Positions 44,930-53,304 of a stretch of DNA of 64,000 nucleotides are shown here, one piece after another. Position 1 is the first letter of the stretch, and each line of letters starts with the position of its first letter. The position numbers and the translations under genes were made by a program. Source of the stretch: Weissella tructae (GTDB taxonomy: Bacteria; Bacillota; Bacilli; Lactobacillales; Lactobacillaceae); the NCBI RefSeq assembly GCF_000732905.1, contig NZ_CP007588.1, positions 806,001 to 870,000 on the forward strand, in the 5' to 3' direction. The notes beneath the pieces were generated by a model. It had not been told where the DNA came from and did not search any database. It saw nothing but the letters and a program-made list of their open reading frames with translations.

Positions 44930-44978
44930 AATGATATGCTCCTTTATTTTCGTAATTTAATGTTTGTAATAATTAACC

Positions 44979-45521
44979 TTAGTTGTAAACTGCAACCATG
45001 GCTGGACGAATCACACGATCCTTCAACAAGTAACCCTTTTGCAAAACTTGGGCAATTGTATCCGCTGGGTGATCATCATCAGCTGGTACAGATTGAATCG
45101 CTTGGTGATGGTTAGGGTCAAATGCGCCCCCAACTTCTCCAACAGCTACGATTTCATGTGCAGCCATTGCATCAACCAAAGTCTTCAAGACCATGTCTAC
45201 ACCTGTCTTAATTTGTTGCGCCGCTGCATCGTCAGCTTCAACTTGCAAGGCACGTTCCAAATTATCGATGGCAGGTAAGACATCAGTCGCCAACTTTTGG
45301 TTGGCGTATTTCAATGATTGGGCTTGTTCCTTAGCCAAACGCGTCTTCATGTTTTGCATTTCAGCTTGGTTACGTAGAAGCTTTTCTTCCGCTTCAGCCA
45401 ATTGTGCTTTTAGTTCAGCAGTTTCATCAACGGCTTCTTCCAACACTGCATCCACAACTTCTTCTTCAGTTGCTGCGTCCAAAATTTCAACTTCTTCAAC
45501 TTCACTATGTTGCTCAGTCAT
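44979..45521 (-). CDS. grpE: Nucleotide exchange factor GrpE
   Basis: Releases ADP from DnaK. The 180-residue protein has an acidic N-terminus (about 1-35), a long coiled coil (ELKAQLAEAEEKLLRNQAEMQ, then NMKTRLAKEQAQSLKYA) and the C-terminal beta domain with the signature about 140-165 (GGAFDPNHHQAIQSVPADD) ending KDRVIRPAMVAVYN. Between hrcA and dnaK. Confidence 0.97.
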   Translation of the reverse strand: MTEQHSEVEEVEILDAATEEEVVDAVLEEAVDETAELKAQLAEAEEKLLRNQAEMQNMKTRLAKEQAQSLKYANQKLATDVLPAIDNLERALQVEADDAAAQQIKTGVDMVLKTLVDAMAAHEIVAVGEVGGAFDPNHHQAIQSVPADDDHPADTIAQVLQKGYLLKDRVIRPAMVAVYN

Positions 45522-45545
45522 CTCAACACCTCTTTTCCTTTTAGT

Positions 45546-46568
45546 TTAATAATATTCACGCAATTGTGCTTTGACCCCTTCACGGAATTGCTCAAGCGCT
45601 TCTGTGGTTTGGCCATACATCATTGCGGTTGGCCCAATTAGAGCCAATGCGCCTAGCCCATGGCCAGGAACATCAAATGTCGTTGATAACAAACTATATT
45701 GTTGTAACAACGTTTGGTCATTTTCACGTCCAATGTTAATTGTGATTTGTCCCGGCATATGATCCACCAATTGGCGCATCGCTTGCGGAGACTCAATTAA
45801 CTCATACACTCGCTTAACATGTTGCGGACTCACTTGATCAGAAAAATCTAACATGTTCAACCTGCCACCGATGAAGACATCATCACGAACAGTCCGTGCT
45901 AATACATCCCCAAATAGTTGCAAAAAAGCAACTGGCGTGCGAATCACACGCGCTGTTTTCATCGGGTAATCACTCGCAATCGTGGCCAATACATCACTGA
46001 TTAACTGACCCACTAACGTTTGATTAATATATTGCACCATGTTGTCTAATTCATGAATGTCCATATCAGGTGGTAACCTGAAACTCTGACTTGTCACTTC
46101 ACCATCATTTGTCACAATGATTGCCATGACTTGCTGTCCATCCAAAGGAACTAGACGAAATCCTGATAAACGATTCCCCCGCGATTCTGGCTTTAATGCC
46201 ATCACCGTATAACCTGTTAACTGCGCTAGTTCTTCAACCGCACTCGCTAACACGTCATCAACTTGTTGAAAGTTTCGTGAAAACGCACGTTGCATCGCTT
46301 CAGATATAGGTCTATCTGCCACATGTTGCGGTAAAAGCGCATCAACATAGTGACGATATCCCGCTTCTGCTGGAATACGTCCAGAAGAGGTATGTTCTTT
46401 TTCAATGAAGCCTAAGCGTTCGAGCACAGCCATTTCATTACGAACCGTGGCCGAACTTACATTTAATTGCAATTCTTCAACTAAGACTTTCGAACCGACC
46501 GCCTTACCTGTTTGCACATAATTGCGAATTATCGCCGTTAAAATTAATGCTTGTCTTTCAGCTAACAT
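45546..46568 (-). CDS. hrcA: Heat-inducible transcription repressor HrcA
   Basis: Represses chaperone operons by binding CIRCE. The 340-residue protein begins MLAERQALILTAIIRNYVQT with a winged helix (GSKVLVEELQLNVSSATVRN, about 26-45; EKEHTSSGRIPAEAGYRHYVD) and has the C-terminal GAF-like domain ending GPTAMMYGQTTEAL. ATG 46568 has AAGGAGG upstream; the frame to 46589 runs into that site. First gene of hrcA-grpE-dnaK-dnaJ, controlled by two CIRCE elements. Confidence 0.97.
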   Translation of the reverse strand: MLAERQALILTAIIRNYVQTGKAVGSKVLVEELQLNVSSATVRNEMAVLERLGFIEKEHTSSGRIPAEAGYRHYVDALLPQHVADRPISEAMQRAFSRNFQQVDDVLASAVEELAQLTGYTVMALKPESRGNRLSGFRLVPLDGQQVMAIIVTNDGEVTSQSFRLPPDMDIHELDNMVQYINQTLVGQLISDVLATIASDYPMKTARVIRTPVAFLQLFGDVLARTVRDDVFIGGRLNMLDFSDQVSPQHVKRVYELIESPQAMRQLVDHMPGQITINIGRENDQTLLQQYSLLSTTFDVPGHGLGALALIGPTAMMYGQTTEALEQFREGVKAQLREYY

Positions 46569-46582
46569 CACACACCTCCTTG

Positions 46583-46609
46583 TTAGCACTCTTGTACACC
46601 TCTTGCTAA
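46583..46609 (-). promoter_or_regulatory. Imperfect second CIRCE element
   Basis: TTAGCACTC, nine bases, TCTTGCTAA: the left arm is perfect, the right arm matches six of nine positions of GAGTGCTAA. It lies between the promoter and the hrcA ribosome-binding site. Confidence 0.8.
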
Positions 46610-46617
46610 CATCCTCT

Positions 46618-46646
46618 ATATTACAGACTTATAAGTTCCTTGTCAA
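46618..46646 (-). promoter_or_regulatory. Promoter of the hrcA operon
   Basis: Minus-strand TTGACA (46641-46646) and TAATAT (46618-46623) with a 17-base spacer, framed by the two CIRCE elements. Confidence 0.9.
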
Positions 46647-46651
46647 CCTTT

Positions 46652-46678
46652 TTAGCACTCTTTAACAACGAGTGCTAA
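46652..46678. promoter_or_regulatory. CIRCE element (HrcA operator)
   Basis: TTAGCACTC, nine-base spacer, GAGTGCTAA: a perfect match to the CIRCE consensus, just upstream of the -35 box. Confidence 0.97.
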
Positions 46679-46687
46679 AACAAACTA

Positions 46688-46724
46688 AAAAAGAGAATCT
46701 ACCCAATGGATAGACTCTCTTTTA
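46688..46724 (-). terminator. Terminator of the GH25 gene
   Basis: Minus-strand stem AAAGAGA-CTA with TAG-TCTCTTT and T run, 11 bases after the stop codon. Confidence 0.87.
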
Positions 46725-46734
46725 TATTGATTGA

Positions 46735-49371
46735 TTAAATATTCACGCGACCTGCTTTAGTTTCAAACCAAACAAAATCCTTGTTTAGCTTAGCACCATA
46801 CCAGATAGTTCCATCTTCATCGACAAATTGCTTTGTCACATGCAAAATTTCCTTATCAACAGCTGGGCGCAAAACCTTTGTATCTACAGGCATACCTTTT
46901 ACTTCTTTATATAGATCATCTTCACGCTTTGTTTGATCAAAAATGAAATCAAATTTAACGTTTTGCACAACGGCACTTGATTCTTCTGACATCTTTCCAG
47001 ATGTTTCCTTCACTTGAGATTCAGAAGAAGTACGCTTTTGTTGTTCTGATGACGTTGCTGATGAACTAGATGACATCACCTTTGATGATGTCTCTTTCTT
47101 CACAGAAGCAGGCGTTTCTGAAGAAGCTTCAACCATTGCCTTCTTCGCTACAGGCGCAATCTTTACAGCATTGGCATCAAACCAAACCTTTTGCCCATTC
47201 ACTGTTCCATAGAACCATGTCACACCATTGTTAACCATTTGCTTGTCAACCTTAACAGTTACACCATGCTTCGCCTTACCAACATCCTTTGAGCTAGCAA
47301 ATCCATATGGTGCTGTCGTATACAAACTGTCCTTACGTCCAGTTTGGTTAAACACATAGTTCTTATTCACAGCTGTTTGCTTCACATCTTGCACTTTTAG
47401 AACAGAACCTGAAAGTGAATCAAACCAAACCTTACGTCCGTTGATTTGTCCGTAATACCAGACAACACCGGTATTTGACTTGTGTTGCTTTTCAACCCAT
47501 ACAAGGCGGTTATTTGGAATCCATCCAGCTGACTTAGAACCAGCATATCGGAATGGCGCATTTTCAAACATACCGTCACGACGAGTTGATTGGTTTGTTA
47601 CGAAGTACTTGCTTACCTTCGTAGTTGTTAATGGTGCAACCGGTAGATTAACAGCCTTAGAATCAAACCAAACCTTTTGACCATTAACTGTTCCATAGAA
47701 CCACGTTACGCCGTTATTAACGATTTGCTTCTCTACCTTAACAGATGCATCATGCTTTGGCTTACCAACATCCTTTGAACCAGCAAATCCGTATGGCGCA
47801 GTAGTGTACAAGCTATCCTTACGTCCGTTTTGGTTAAAGACATACGTCTTGTTCACCGTTGTTTGTGTGACGTCTTGTACCTTTAATACAGAACCTGAAA
47901 GTGAGTCAAACCAGACCTTACGTCCATTAATTTCTCCGTAATACCAGATAGAACCAGTCTCTGACTTATGTTGCTTTTCAACCCACACAAGACGGTTATT
48001 TGGAATCCATCCAGCTGACTTAGAACCAGCATATCGGAATGGCGCATTTTCAAACATACCATCACGACGACTTGATTGGTTCGTTACGAAGTACTTACTT
48101 ACCTTCGTAGTAGCTAGTGCCGTAGAAGGCAACTTAACGGCCTTGGCATCAAACCAAACCTTTTGACCATTAACTGTTCCATAGAACCATGTTACGCCAT
48201 CATTGACCATTTGCTTGTCTACCTTAACAGAGACACCTTGCTTTGCCTTACCAACATCCTTTGAACCAGCAAATCCGTATGGCGCAGTGGTATACAAGCT
48301 GTCCTTGCGTCCATTTTGATCAAACTCGTATGTCTTGTTGACAGACGTTTGCTTCACATCTGATTCACGTAGCAATGATCCTGAAAGCGCATCAAACCAT
48401 ACATACTTACCGTTAATCTTTGCATAATACCAAGTTACACCATTGGCAGCTTTTTCACGCTTTTCAATCCACACAATTTGTCCATCTGGTACACGTCCAG
48501 CCCCTTTGGCTCCTTCATATCCATATGGCGCCGTCGTAAACATCCAATCATTACGTCGGCTTTGGTCAAACTTGAAGTAAGACTTATATACAGTTGGCTT
48601 TGGCTTTGGCTTAGGTTTTGGCTTACTTGCTGATGAACCACCGCTCATCGTTCCAGCATAATCAATATTCGCATCAAATGTTCCGCGAACATTTGGGAAA
48701 TGCATATTACTATTAAATTGCCACATCCCTACATCGGTATGCCACAAAGAATCCTTGCTTGGTGTAAATGGATATGAGGCCATCCACACATTTTTCTTAC
48801 CAAAACTAGCTGTACTCAAACCTGATTCTGTTGCGTATGAACCATACGTATATAGAATATTATTTGTGTATCCCGCACCAGCTACACCTGCACGGAAAGC
48901 CTTAGTATGAGTATTTACTTTCCCATTTAAGTTGGCGTACTTAACTTGAGGTTCTTCTAGATCGTCCGCCATTGGTGTGTTAGTTGGCAATCCTAATTCC
49001 TTAGCAAATTGCGCAAAATAACGTCCTTCAGCACGGGCAGTCGCTTCATCTGTATACCAACTATAGTGATATCCACCTACAGTCAGCCCCGCTGCTTTAG
49101 CGTTCGCAATTTGACTTGCGGCATATGGATTACGGTAGCTTGTAGCTTCCGTTAACTTAACCATTACACCTTTAACACCATAATTCTTCATGATTTTAAA
49201 TTCTTGCACCGTTGGTACACCATTGTGTGAAGAAATATCCACAAAGTCAGTACGCGGAACACTTTTATCTGTAATGTTTAGCCAAGGAACATTGGCATGG
49301 GCAACATCGGTTTGTGTCATACCGACAATTCCCGCTGACAGCCCCATTAATAGTAAGCCTTTAAATTTCAT
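46735..49371 (-). CDS. Secreted GH25 lysozyme with alternating SH3-like repeats
   Basis: An 878-residue secreted muramidase. Signal peptide 1-26 (cleavage after AHA). GH25 domain about 40-240 with Asp45 (DFVDISSHNG), the acidic catalytic region DDLEE (136-140), YTYGSY, WMASYPF and FDANIDYAG. After a Lys-Pro spacer (250-259) come six 70-residue modules ending in VWFD, alternating as A (263-336, 426-496, 586-656) and B (346-414, 506-574, 669-736), then a Ser-rich linker (750-800) and a divergent seventh module (808-878). The modules resemble GW/SH3b wall-binding domains. The second ATG (49371) has the better AGGAG spacing. Likely a cell-separating autolysin. Confidence 0.92.
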   Translation of the reverse strand: MKFKGLLLMGLSAGIVGMTQTDVAHANVPWLNITDKSVPRTDFVDISSHNGVPTVQEFKIMKNYGVKGVMVKLTEATSYRNPYAASQIANAKAAGLTVGGYHYSWYTDEATARAEGRYFAQFAKELGLPTNTPMADDLEEPQVKYANLNGKVNTHTKAFRAGVAGAGYTNNILYTYGSYATESGLSTASFGKKNVWMASYPFTPSKDSLWHTDVGMWQFNSNMHFPNVRGTFDANIDYAGTMSGGSSASKPKPKPKPKPTVYKSYFKFDQSRRNDWMFTTAPYGYEGAKGAGRVPDGQIVWIEKREKAANGVTWYYAKINGKYVWFDALSGSLLRESDVKQTSVNKTYEFDQNGRKDSLYTTAPYGFAGSKDVGKAKQGVSVKVDKQMVNDGVTWFYGTVNGQKVWFDAKAVKLPSTALATTKVSKYFVTNQSSRRDGMFENAPFRYAGSKSAGWIPNNRLVWVEKQHKSETGSIWYYGEINGRKVWFDSLSGSVLKVQDVTQTTVNKTYVFNQNGRKDSLYTTAPYGFAGSKDVGKPKHDASVKVEKQIVNNGVTWFYGTVNGQKVWFDSKAVNLPVAPLTTTKVSKYFVTNQSTRRDGMFENAPFRYAGSKSAGWIPNNRLVWVEKQHKSNTGVVWYYGQINGRKVWFDSLSGSVLKVQDVKQTAVNKNYVFNQTGRKDSLYTTAPYGFASSKDVGKAKHGVTVKVDKQMVNNGVTWFYGTVNGQKVWFDANAVKIAPVAKKAMVEASSETPASVKKETSSKVMSSSSSATSSEQQKRTSSESQVKETSGKMSEESSAVVQNVKFDFIFDQTKREDDLYKEVKGMPVDTKVLRPAVDKEILHVTKQFVDEDGTIWYGAKLNKDFVWFETKAGRVNI
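47350..48310 (-). repeat. In-gene tandem repeat, period about 480 bases
   Basis: The A-B module pair of the lysozyme is repeated nearly identically at the DNA level; for example the stretch encoding the FRYAGSKSAGWIPNN region is almost the same at 47518-47575 and 47998-48055, exactly 480 bases apart. Such identity points to a recent duplication and a copy number that can change by recombination. Confidence 0.8.
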
Positions 49372-49455
49372 ACTCATTCTCCTAATATATCAATCATTTT
49401 TAAAATTTAATAAAACCGTCAAATTACTAATCATTTTTTAATTTAACCAACGAAC

Positions 49456-49483
49456 ATTCTATCACATCCCCCGAAATAGTTAA
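49456..49483 (-). promoter_or_regulatory. Promoter of the GH25 gene
   Basis: Minus-strand TTAACT (49478-49483), 16 bases, TAGAAT (49456-49461) with TGA before it as extended -10. Confidence 0.6.
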
Positions 49484-49536
49484 TGTCGTTTACATTACAA
49501 AAAACAAAGTATCTTTACAATTTCATGTCATCCCAT

Positions 49537-50310
49537 TTAAAAATGTGTTTTCTTATTTTTCCCGTTACCAAATTTACGCTTCAAGAACGCAAAACCTTTA
49601 TCGAACCAATTCGTTTTCTCAGTTGTAACCAAAGGATACTCACGATATGTCTTATCATGCGTTAACATCCACGTGTCTAGGAGGTATTCAGACAAGAAAC
49701 CGAACACACGGCTCTCCTGTCCTTCATAACTCTTATAAGGCACCTTTTCTTCCACCTGATTTAAGACCGCGAATAGAAAATCTGTAAATGATTGAAAATC
49801 TGCTTGCTTCATAATTTGCATATTAAACAAATGTGCCTTAGTTGATCCACAAACGCGTTCAAAAGCGGGTGCGTATTCTGCGAACTCATCAGCAATGACT
49901 TCCTTCATCACATCAAACGGCTCATGCTCATGAGCATTATAATAATGCGTTTGTTGATTTTCAATGAAGTAATTTCTTGCCTTTGGTACCAAGACATCAA
50001 CTTCAGCTAACGCCGTTGTAATATCTTCTTTGGTTAAGATATCACGCAAGTCATGTGATGCCTTTACACCTAAGTAACGACGGTAATGCATTAATCCAAC
50101 AATATCTTCATCTTGTAAATTGTATTTTGCCCAGTACAAACCCGTCAATTCATTGAAATGCGCATTCATCTCAGACATATTACGTCCGGTATTATCCCCG
50201 ATGTAGCCAGCTGGCATATCTTGCTTCAACGCTGCACCTACATAAATAGGCTGGTAAATATCTTGTTCTGACATTTCATACGGCTTATGTGCCGCCACTA
50301 AAATCTTCAT
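49537..50310 (-). CDS. DUF4422 family glycosyltransferase-like protein
   Basis: A 257-residue cytosolic protein of DUF4422, found in exopolysaccharide clusters. Typical blocks are visible: ILVAAHKPYEMS at the start, IGDNTGRNMSEMN, ELTGLYWAKYN and the family hallmark GLMHYRRYLG (about 79-88), then FNMQIMKQADF. GGAGG lies before the ATG at 50310. Last gene of the map-sugar transferase-GT2 group. No clear terminator is seen in the 50-base gap that follows. Confidence 0.87.
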   Translation of the reverse strand: MKILVAAHKPYEMSEQDIYQPIYVGAALKQDMPAGYIGDNTGRNMSEMNAHFNELTGLYWAKYNLQDEDIVGLMHYRRYLGVKASHDLRDILTKEDITTALAEVDVLVPKARNYFIENQQTHYYNAHEHEPFDVMKEVIADEFAEYAPAFERVCGSTKAHLFNMQIMKQADFQSFTDFLFAVLNQVEEKVPYKSYEGQESRVFGFLSEYLLDTWMLTHDKTYREYPLVTTEKTNWFDKGFAFLKRKFGNGKNKKTHF

Positions 50311-50377
50311 GGGGTCCTCCTGTAAAAAAAATCTCTCAAAACACTGTTTCAAGAGATTATTAAATAGACATCCAATT

Positions 50378-51313
50378 CTAACGTTCTTCTTTAGAAAGAT
50401 AAATTGGACGGTTCTTTACTTCCAAATAAATATTTGAAATGTAGCGTCCAACAATTCCAATACTCAATAATTGAATACCACCCATAAATAGAATAATCAC
50501 AATCATTGAAGTCCATCCAGAGACCACAGCCGCCGACGTGAACATTGTACGAGCTGCTAAGAATAGCGCCGCTATAACAGATCCCGCACATGACAACAAT
50601 CCTAATACTGAGACCAATACTAATGGCGCTTGTGAGAAATTAACAATTCCTTCAATTGAGTATTTTAGAAGACTCCAGAATGACCATGACGTTTCACCGG
50701 CAACACGATCCTTATTTTCGAATTCAAGATATTTTGTGTTGAAACCAACCCAGCTGAACATCCCCTTAGAAAAACGGTTATATTCTGTCATGCGTAGTAG
50801 TGCTGAAACTACTTGACGAGACATGACACGATAATCACGTGCTCCTTCTACAATTTGTGTAGAAGAAATACGATTGATTAACTTGTAGAACAACTTACTA
50901 AAGAATGTACGAATTGGTGGTTCACCATCACGAGTTGTACGACGTGTTCCCACACAATCATATTCTCCAGACGCAACACCATTTACCATTTCTGGTAACA
51001 ATTCTGGTGGATCTTGTAAATCGACGTCCATAACAGCAACATAATCACCAGTTGCCTTTTGCAATCCAGCATATAGTGCTGCTTCCTTACCAAAATTACG
51101 TGAGAAAGATACATAGTGTACTTGTTCTGGCATTTTGGCTTGTAACTTACGTAATTCTTCTAATGTTGCATCTGATGATCCATCGTCGATGAACCAGTAT
51201 TCAAACATAATATTTGGTAATTCATTTTTACGAATGTTTTCTACAGCTTCTGTAAAAATGGGTACCATGACTTCTTCATTGTAGACCGGTACAATGATTG
51301 AAAGTTTTTCCAT
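50378..51313 (-). CDS. GT2 glycosyltransferase, polyprenyl-phosphate type (GtrB-like)
   Basis: A 311-residue enzyme that likely moves a hexose to undecaprenyl phosphate. The GT-A domain has SIIVPVYNEE, WFIDDGSSDATLEEL (about 42-56), FSRNFGKEAALYAGL and DVDLQDPPELLPEM (DXD-like, about 97-110). Two membrane helices follow at the C-terminus (about 230-290: LVLVSVLGLLSCAGSVIAAL and MIVIILFMGGIQLLSIGIV). Lipid-linked sugars of this kind are used to decorate teichoic acids or polysaccharide; the matching flippase and transferase are not adjacent. Confidence 0.9.
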   Translation of the reverse strand: MEKLSIIVPVYNEEVMVPIFTEAVENIRKNELPNIMFEYWFIDDGSSDATLEELRKLQAKMPEQVHYVSFSRNFGKEAALYAGLQKATGDYVAVMDVDLQDPPELLPEMVNGVASGEYDCVGTRRTTRDGEPPIRTFFSKLFYKLINRISSTQIVEGARDYRVMSRQVVSALLRMTEYNRFSKGMFSWVGFNTKYLEFENKDRVAGETSWSFWSLLKYSIEGIVNFSQAPLVLVSVLGLLSCAGSVIAALFLAARTMFTSAAVVSGWTSMIVIILFMGGIQLLSIGIVGRYISNIYLEVKNRPIYLSKEER

Positions 51314-51348
51314 ACTATCTATTACTCCTAAATTTAAACCTGTCAGTT

Positions 51349-51705
51349 TTATTCACCGTGGAAGTTTTCCTTCGCATATGCAATTGGATCCATTCCCTGT
51401 GTTGATGACTTTACAATAACCTTTTTAATATCGCTGGGAGCCCATTGATCAGCAGGTAATCCCGCATCCAATAATTTCTGGCGCATGTTTTCGACATCGT
51501 TAGGCGTTACAATCTTTCCATTAGCATCTACATTAGGATCATACTGATCCGATTTGTTAAGCATCGGGTTTGCCGCATTTTCAGTTACAACAGCACTGTC
51601 ATTCGTAACTGGTGTTGCACTAAACCACCAAACACTGCCACCCACTGCTAATAGACTCATCACAATTACTGCGATAATTATATGTGTGCGTTTAATTTGT
51701 TTCAT
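51349..51705 (-). CDS. Small membrane-anchored protein, unknown
   Basis: A 118-residue protein with an N-terminal membrane helix (HIIIAVIVMSLLAVGGSVWWF, about 8-28), a short linker and an exported domain rich in Asp and Lys. The end (VENMRQKLLDAGLPADQWAP and KKVIVKSSTQGMDPIAYAKE) looks helical and may bind a partner. Unknown family. Position between the priming transferase and GT2 genes suggests a role in the same glycan pathway. Confidence 0.7.
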   Translation of the reverse strand: MKQIKRTHIIIAVIVMSLLAVGGSVWWFSATPVTNDSAVVTENAANPMLNKSDQYDPNVDANGKIVTPNDVENMRQKLLDAGLPADQWAPSDIKKVIVKSSTQGMDPIAYAKENFHGE

Positions 51706-51722
51706 GATTCACTCACTTTCTC

Positions 51723-52352
51723 TTACATGGCACCATCACGTTGGAAGATGGCCGCAATTGTTTTAAAAATGATTTTGAAATCAAACCACATATTAGCGTC
51801 TTTAGCATACGTTAATTCCAACGTAGCACGTTCTGGATAGTGAATAGTACTACGCCCTGTTGCTTGCCAAAGTCCCATTGCACCTGGCTTAACTGACAAA
51901 AACTCATCAACTTCATCACCGTATTCAACTAATTCACGCTCAACCACTGGTCGAGGCCCAATAATACTCATTTCACCCTTTAAGATGTTTAAGAATTGTG
52001 GCAATTCATCAATTGATGTCTTACGAATGAATGCACCAAATCGTGTGATACGTGGATCTTCTTCCGTTGGTAATTTATAACCGTTGGCGACGAACTTAGC
52101 GTACATCTCTTCGTTTGCCAACAACTTGGCTTCAGCGTTCACAACCATTGAACGAAACTTATAAATCTTAAACGGTTGATGTTGGTATCCTATACGTTCT
52201 TGACGATAAAATACTGGTCCTTTATTACTACCAAACAGGTAGAAGGAAGAAACAACCGCAAACACTGGCGCAAACACAATCAACGCAAAAATGGCGACGG
52301 AAATATCTAAAAACCGTTTGGCAAAAATATAGCTTTTACTAAATTTATGCAT
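51723..52352 (-). CDS. Priming sugar-phosphate transferase (undecaprenyl-P)
   Basis: A 209-residue enzyme of the bacterial sugar transferase family (WbaP/EpsE C-terminal type) that loads the first sugar phosphate onto undecaprenyl phosphate. It has one N-terminal membrane hairpin (VAIFALIVFAPVFAVVSSFY), then GPVFYRQERIGY, FKIYKFRSM (about 60-68), RITRFGAFIRKTSIDELPQ and IIGPRPV, KPGAMGLWQATGRS. All motifs are intact. The sugar cannot be told. Normally the start of an exopolysaccharide cluster, here only a short one. Confidence 0.92.
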   Translation of the reverse strand: MHKFSKSYIFAKRFLDISVAIFALIVFAPVFAVVSSFYLFGSNKGPVFYRQERIGYQHQPFKIYKFRSMVVNAEAKLLANEEMYAKFVANGYKLPTEEDPRITRFGAFIRKTSIDELPQFLNILKGEMSIIGPRPVVERELVEYGDEVDEFLSVKPGAMGLWQATGRSTIHYPERATLELTYAKDANMWFDFKIIFKTIAAIFQRDGAM

Positions 52353-52370
52353 ACTAACTCCTCTAACGGA

Positions 52371-53150
52371 TTACAGATACTTCGCATCCATTTCCGCGTC
52401 TTGACTAGTCAAAATCTTTGGCCCGTCATTTGTAATGGCAATTGTGTGTTCATATTGACAAGACCATGAACCATCTAATGTTGTTACAGTCCAACCATCT
52501 TCGGTTGATGTTTCAACTTGCCAACCACCCAAATTAATCATTGGTTCAATAGTAATTGTCATACCTGGCTTCAAACGTAGGCCACGTCCAGCAACACCAT
52601 AGTGTGGTACAGAAGGTTCTTCGTGCATCGTTGGTTGAATACCATGTCCAACGTAATCACGAACGTTTCCATAGCCGAATTGTGTGACATATTCATCAAT
52701 TGCTGAACCAATATCACCAATACGATTTCCAACTTGCGCTTGATCAATTCCAAGGTACAATGCCTTCAAGGTCACATCCATCAATTGCTTCACTTCATCA
52801 GATACTTGACCAACAGCATATGACCAAGCAGAGTCAGTGTAGAAACCATCTAATTCAACAACTGTATCAACGGTAACTAAGTCACCTTCTTTTAATTTCA
52901 ACTTTTTACGAGGGAACGCATGGGCAACTTCTTCATTGACAGAGATAGTTGTTGCGAATTCAAATCCTTCAAATCCGATTTGCGCTGCGCGGGCACCACG
53001 ACTTTCGATATAGTCACGCCCAAATTCTTCAATTTCCCATGTAGAAATTCCTGGCTTGATAATATCACGGAGACCTTGATGCATCCCCGCAATAATAGCA
53101 CCTGATTCTTTCATGGCTTTAATTTCACGGTCAGACTTAATTGTGATCAT
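52371..53150 (-). CDS. map: Methionine aminopeptidase type I
   Basis: Removes the initiator Met. The 259-residue protein shows the metal ligands of the pita-bread fold: DTVVELDGFYTDSAWSYAVG (two Asp, about 93-112), YVGHGIQPTMHEEP (His, about 165-178), GMTITIEPMI (Glu, about 200-209) and QYEHTIAITNDG. Full-length and apparently functional. It starts the operon with the glycan genes downstream, an uncommon neighbourhood. Confidence 0.96.
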   Translation of the reverse strand: MITIKSDREIKAMKESGAIIAGMHQGLRDIIKPGISTWEIEEFGRDYIESRGARAAQIGFEGFEFATTISVNEEVAHAFPRKKLKLKEGDLVTVDTVVELDGFYTDSAWSYAVGQVSDEVKQLMDVTLKALYLGIDQAQVGNRIGDIGSAIDEYVTQFGYGNVRDYVGHGIQPTMHEEPSVPHYGVAGRGLRLKPGMTITIEPMINLGGWQVETSTEDGWTVTTLDGSWSCQYEHTIAITNDGPKILTSQDAEMDAKYL

Positions 53151-53186
53151 ATTGCATCCACTTCCTTATTTTTTTACATTAATTTC

Positions 53187-53192
53187 ATTATA
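53187..53192 (-). promoter_or_regulatory. -10 box of the map operon
   Basis: Minus-strand TATAAT, about 37 bases before the start. No good -35 box at the usual distance. Confidence 0.5.
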
Positions 53193-53267
53193 CCGTAAAT
53201 CAAGCAAAGTTGTTACAAAACTAAGCCGTTCCTACCTGTCTTCTATTTTTGGTTTTCCTACGATATT

Positions 53268-53297
53268 AAAAAACCAGCATAATCATATGCTGGTTTT
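53268..53297 (-). terminator. Terminator of the teichoic acid gene set
   Basis: AAACCAGCATA / TATGCTGGTTT with ATCA loop and T run on the minus strand, just after the glycerophosphotransferase stop at 53305. Confidence 0.92.
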
Positions 53298-53304
53298 AAA
53301 AGTT

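Noticed and set aside
47350-48310. Regular repeats that could suggest a CRISPR array
   Set aside because: They are in-frame coding repeats of the lysozyme modules with a 480-base period, without short spacers.
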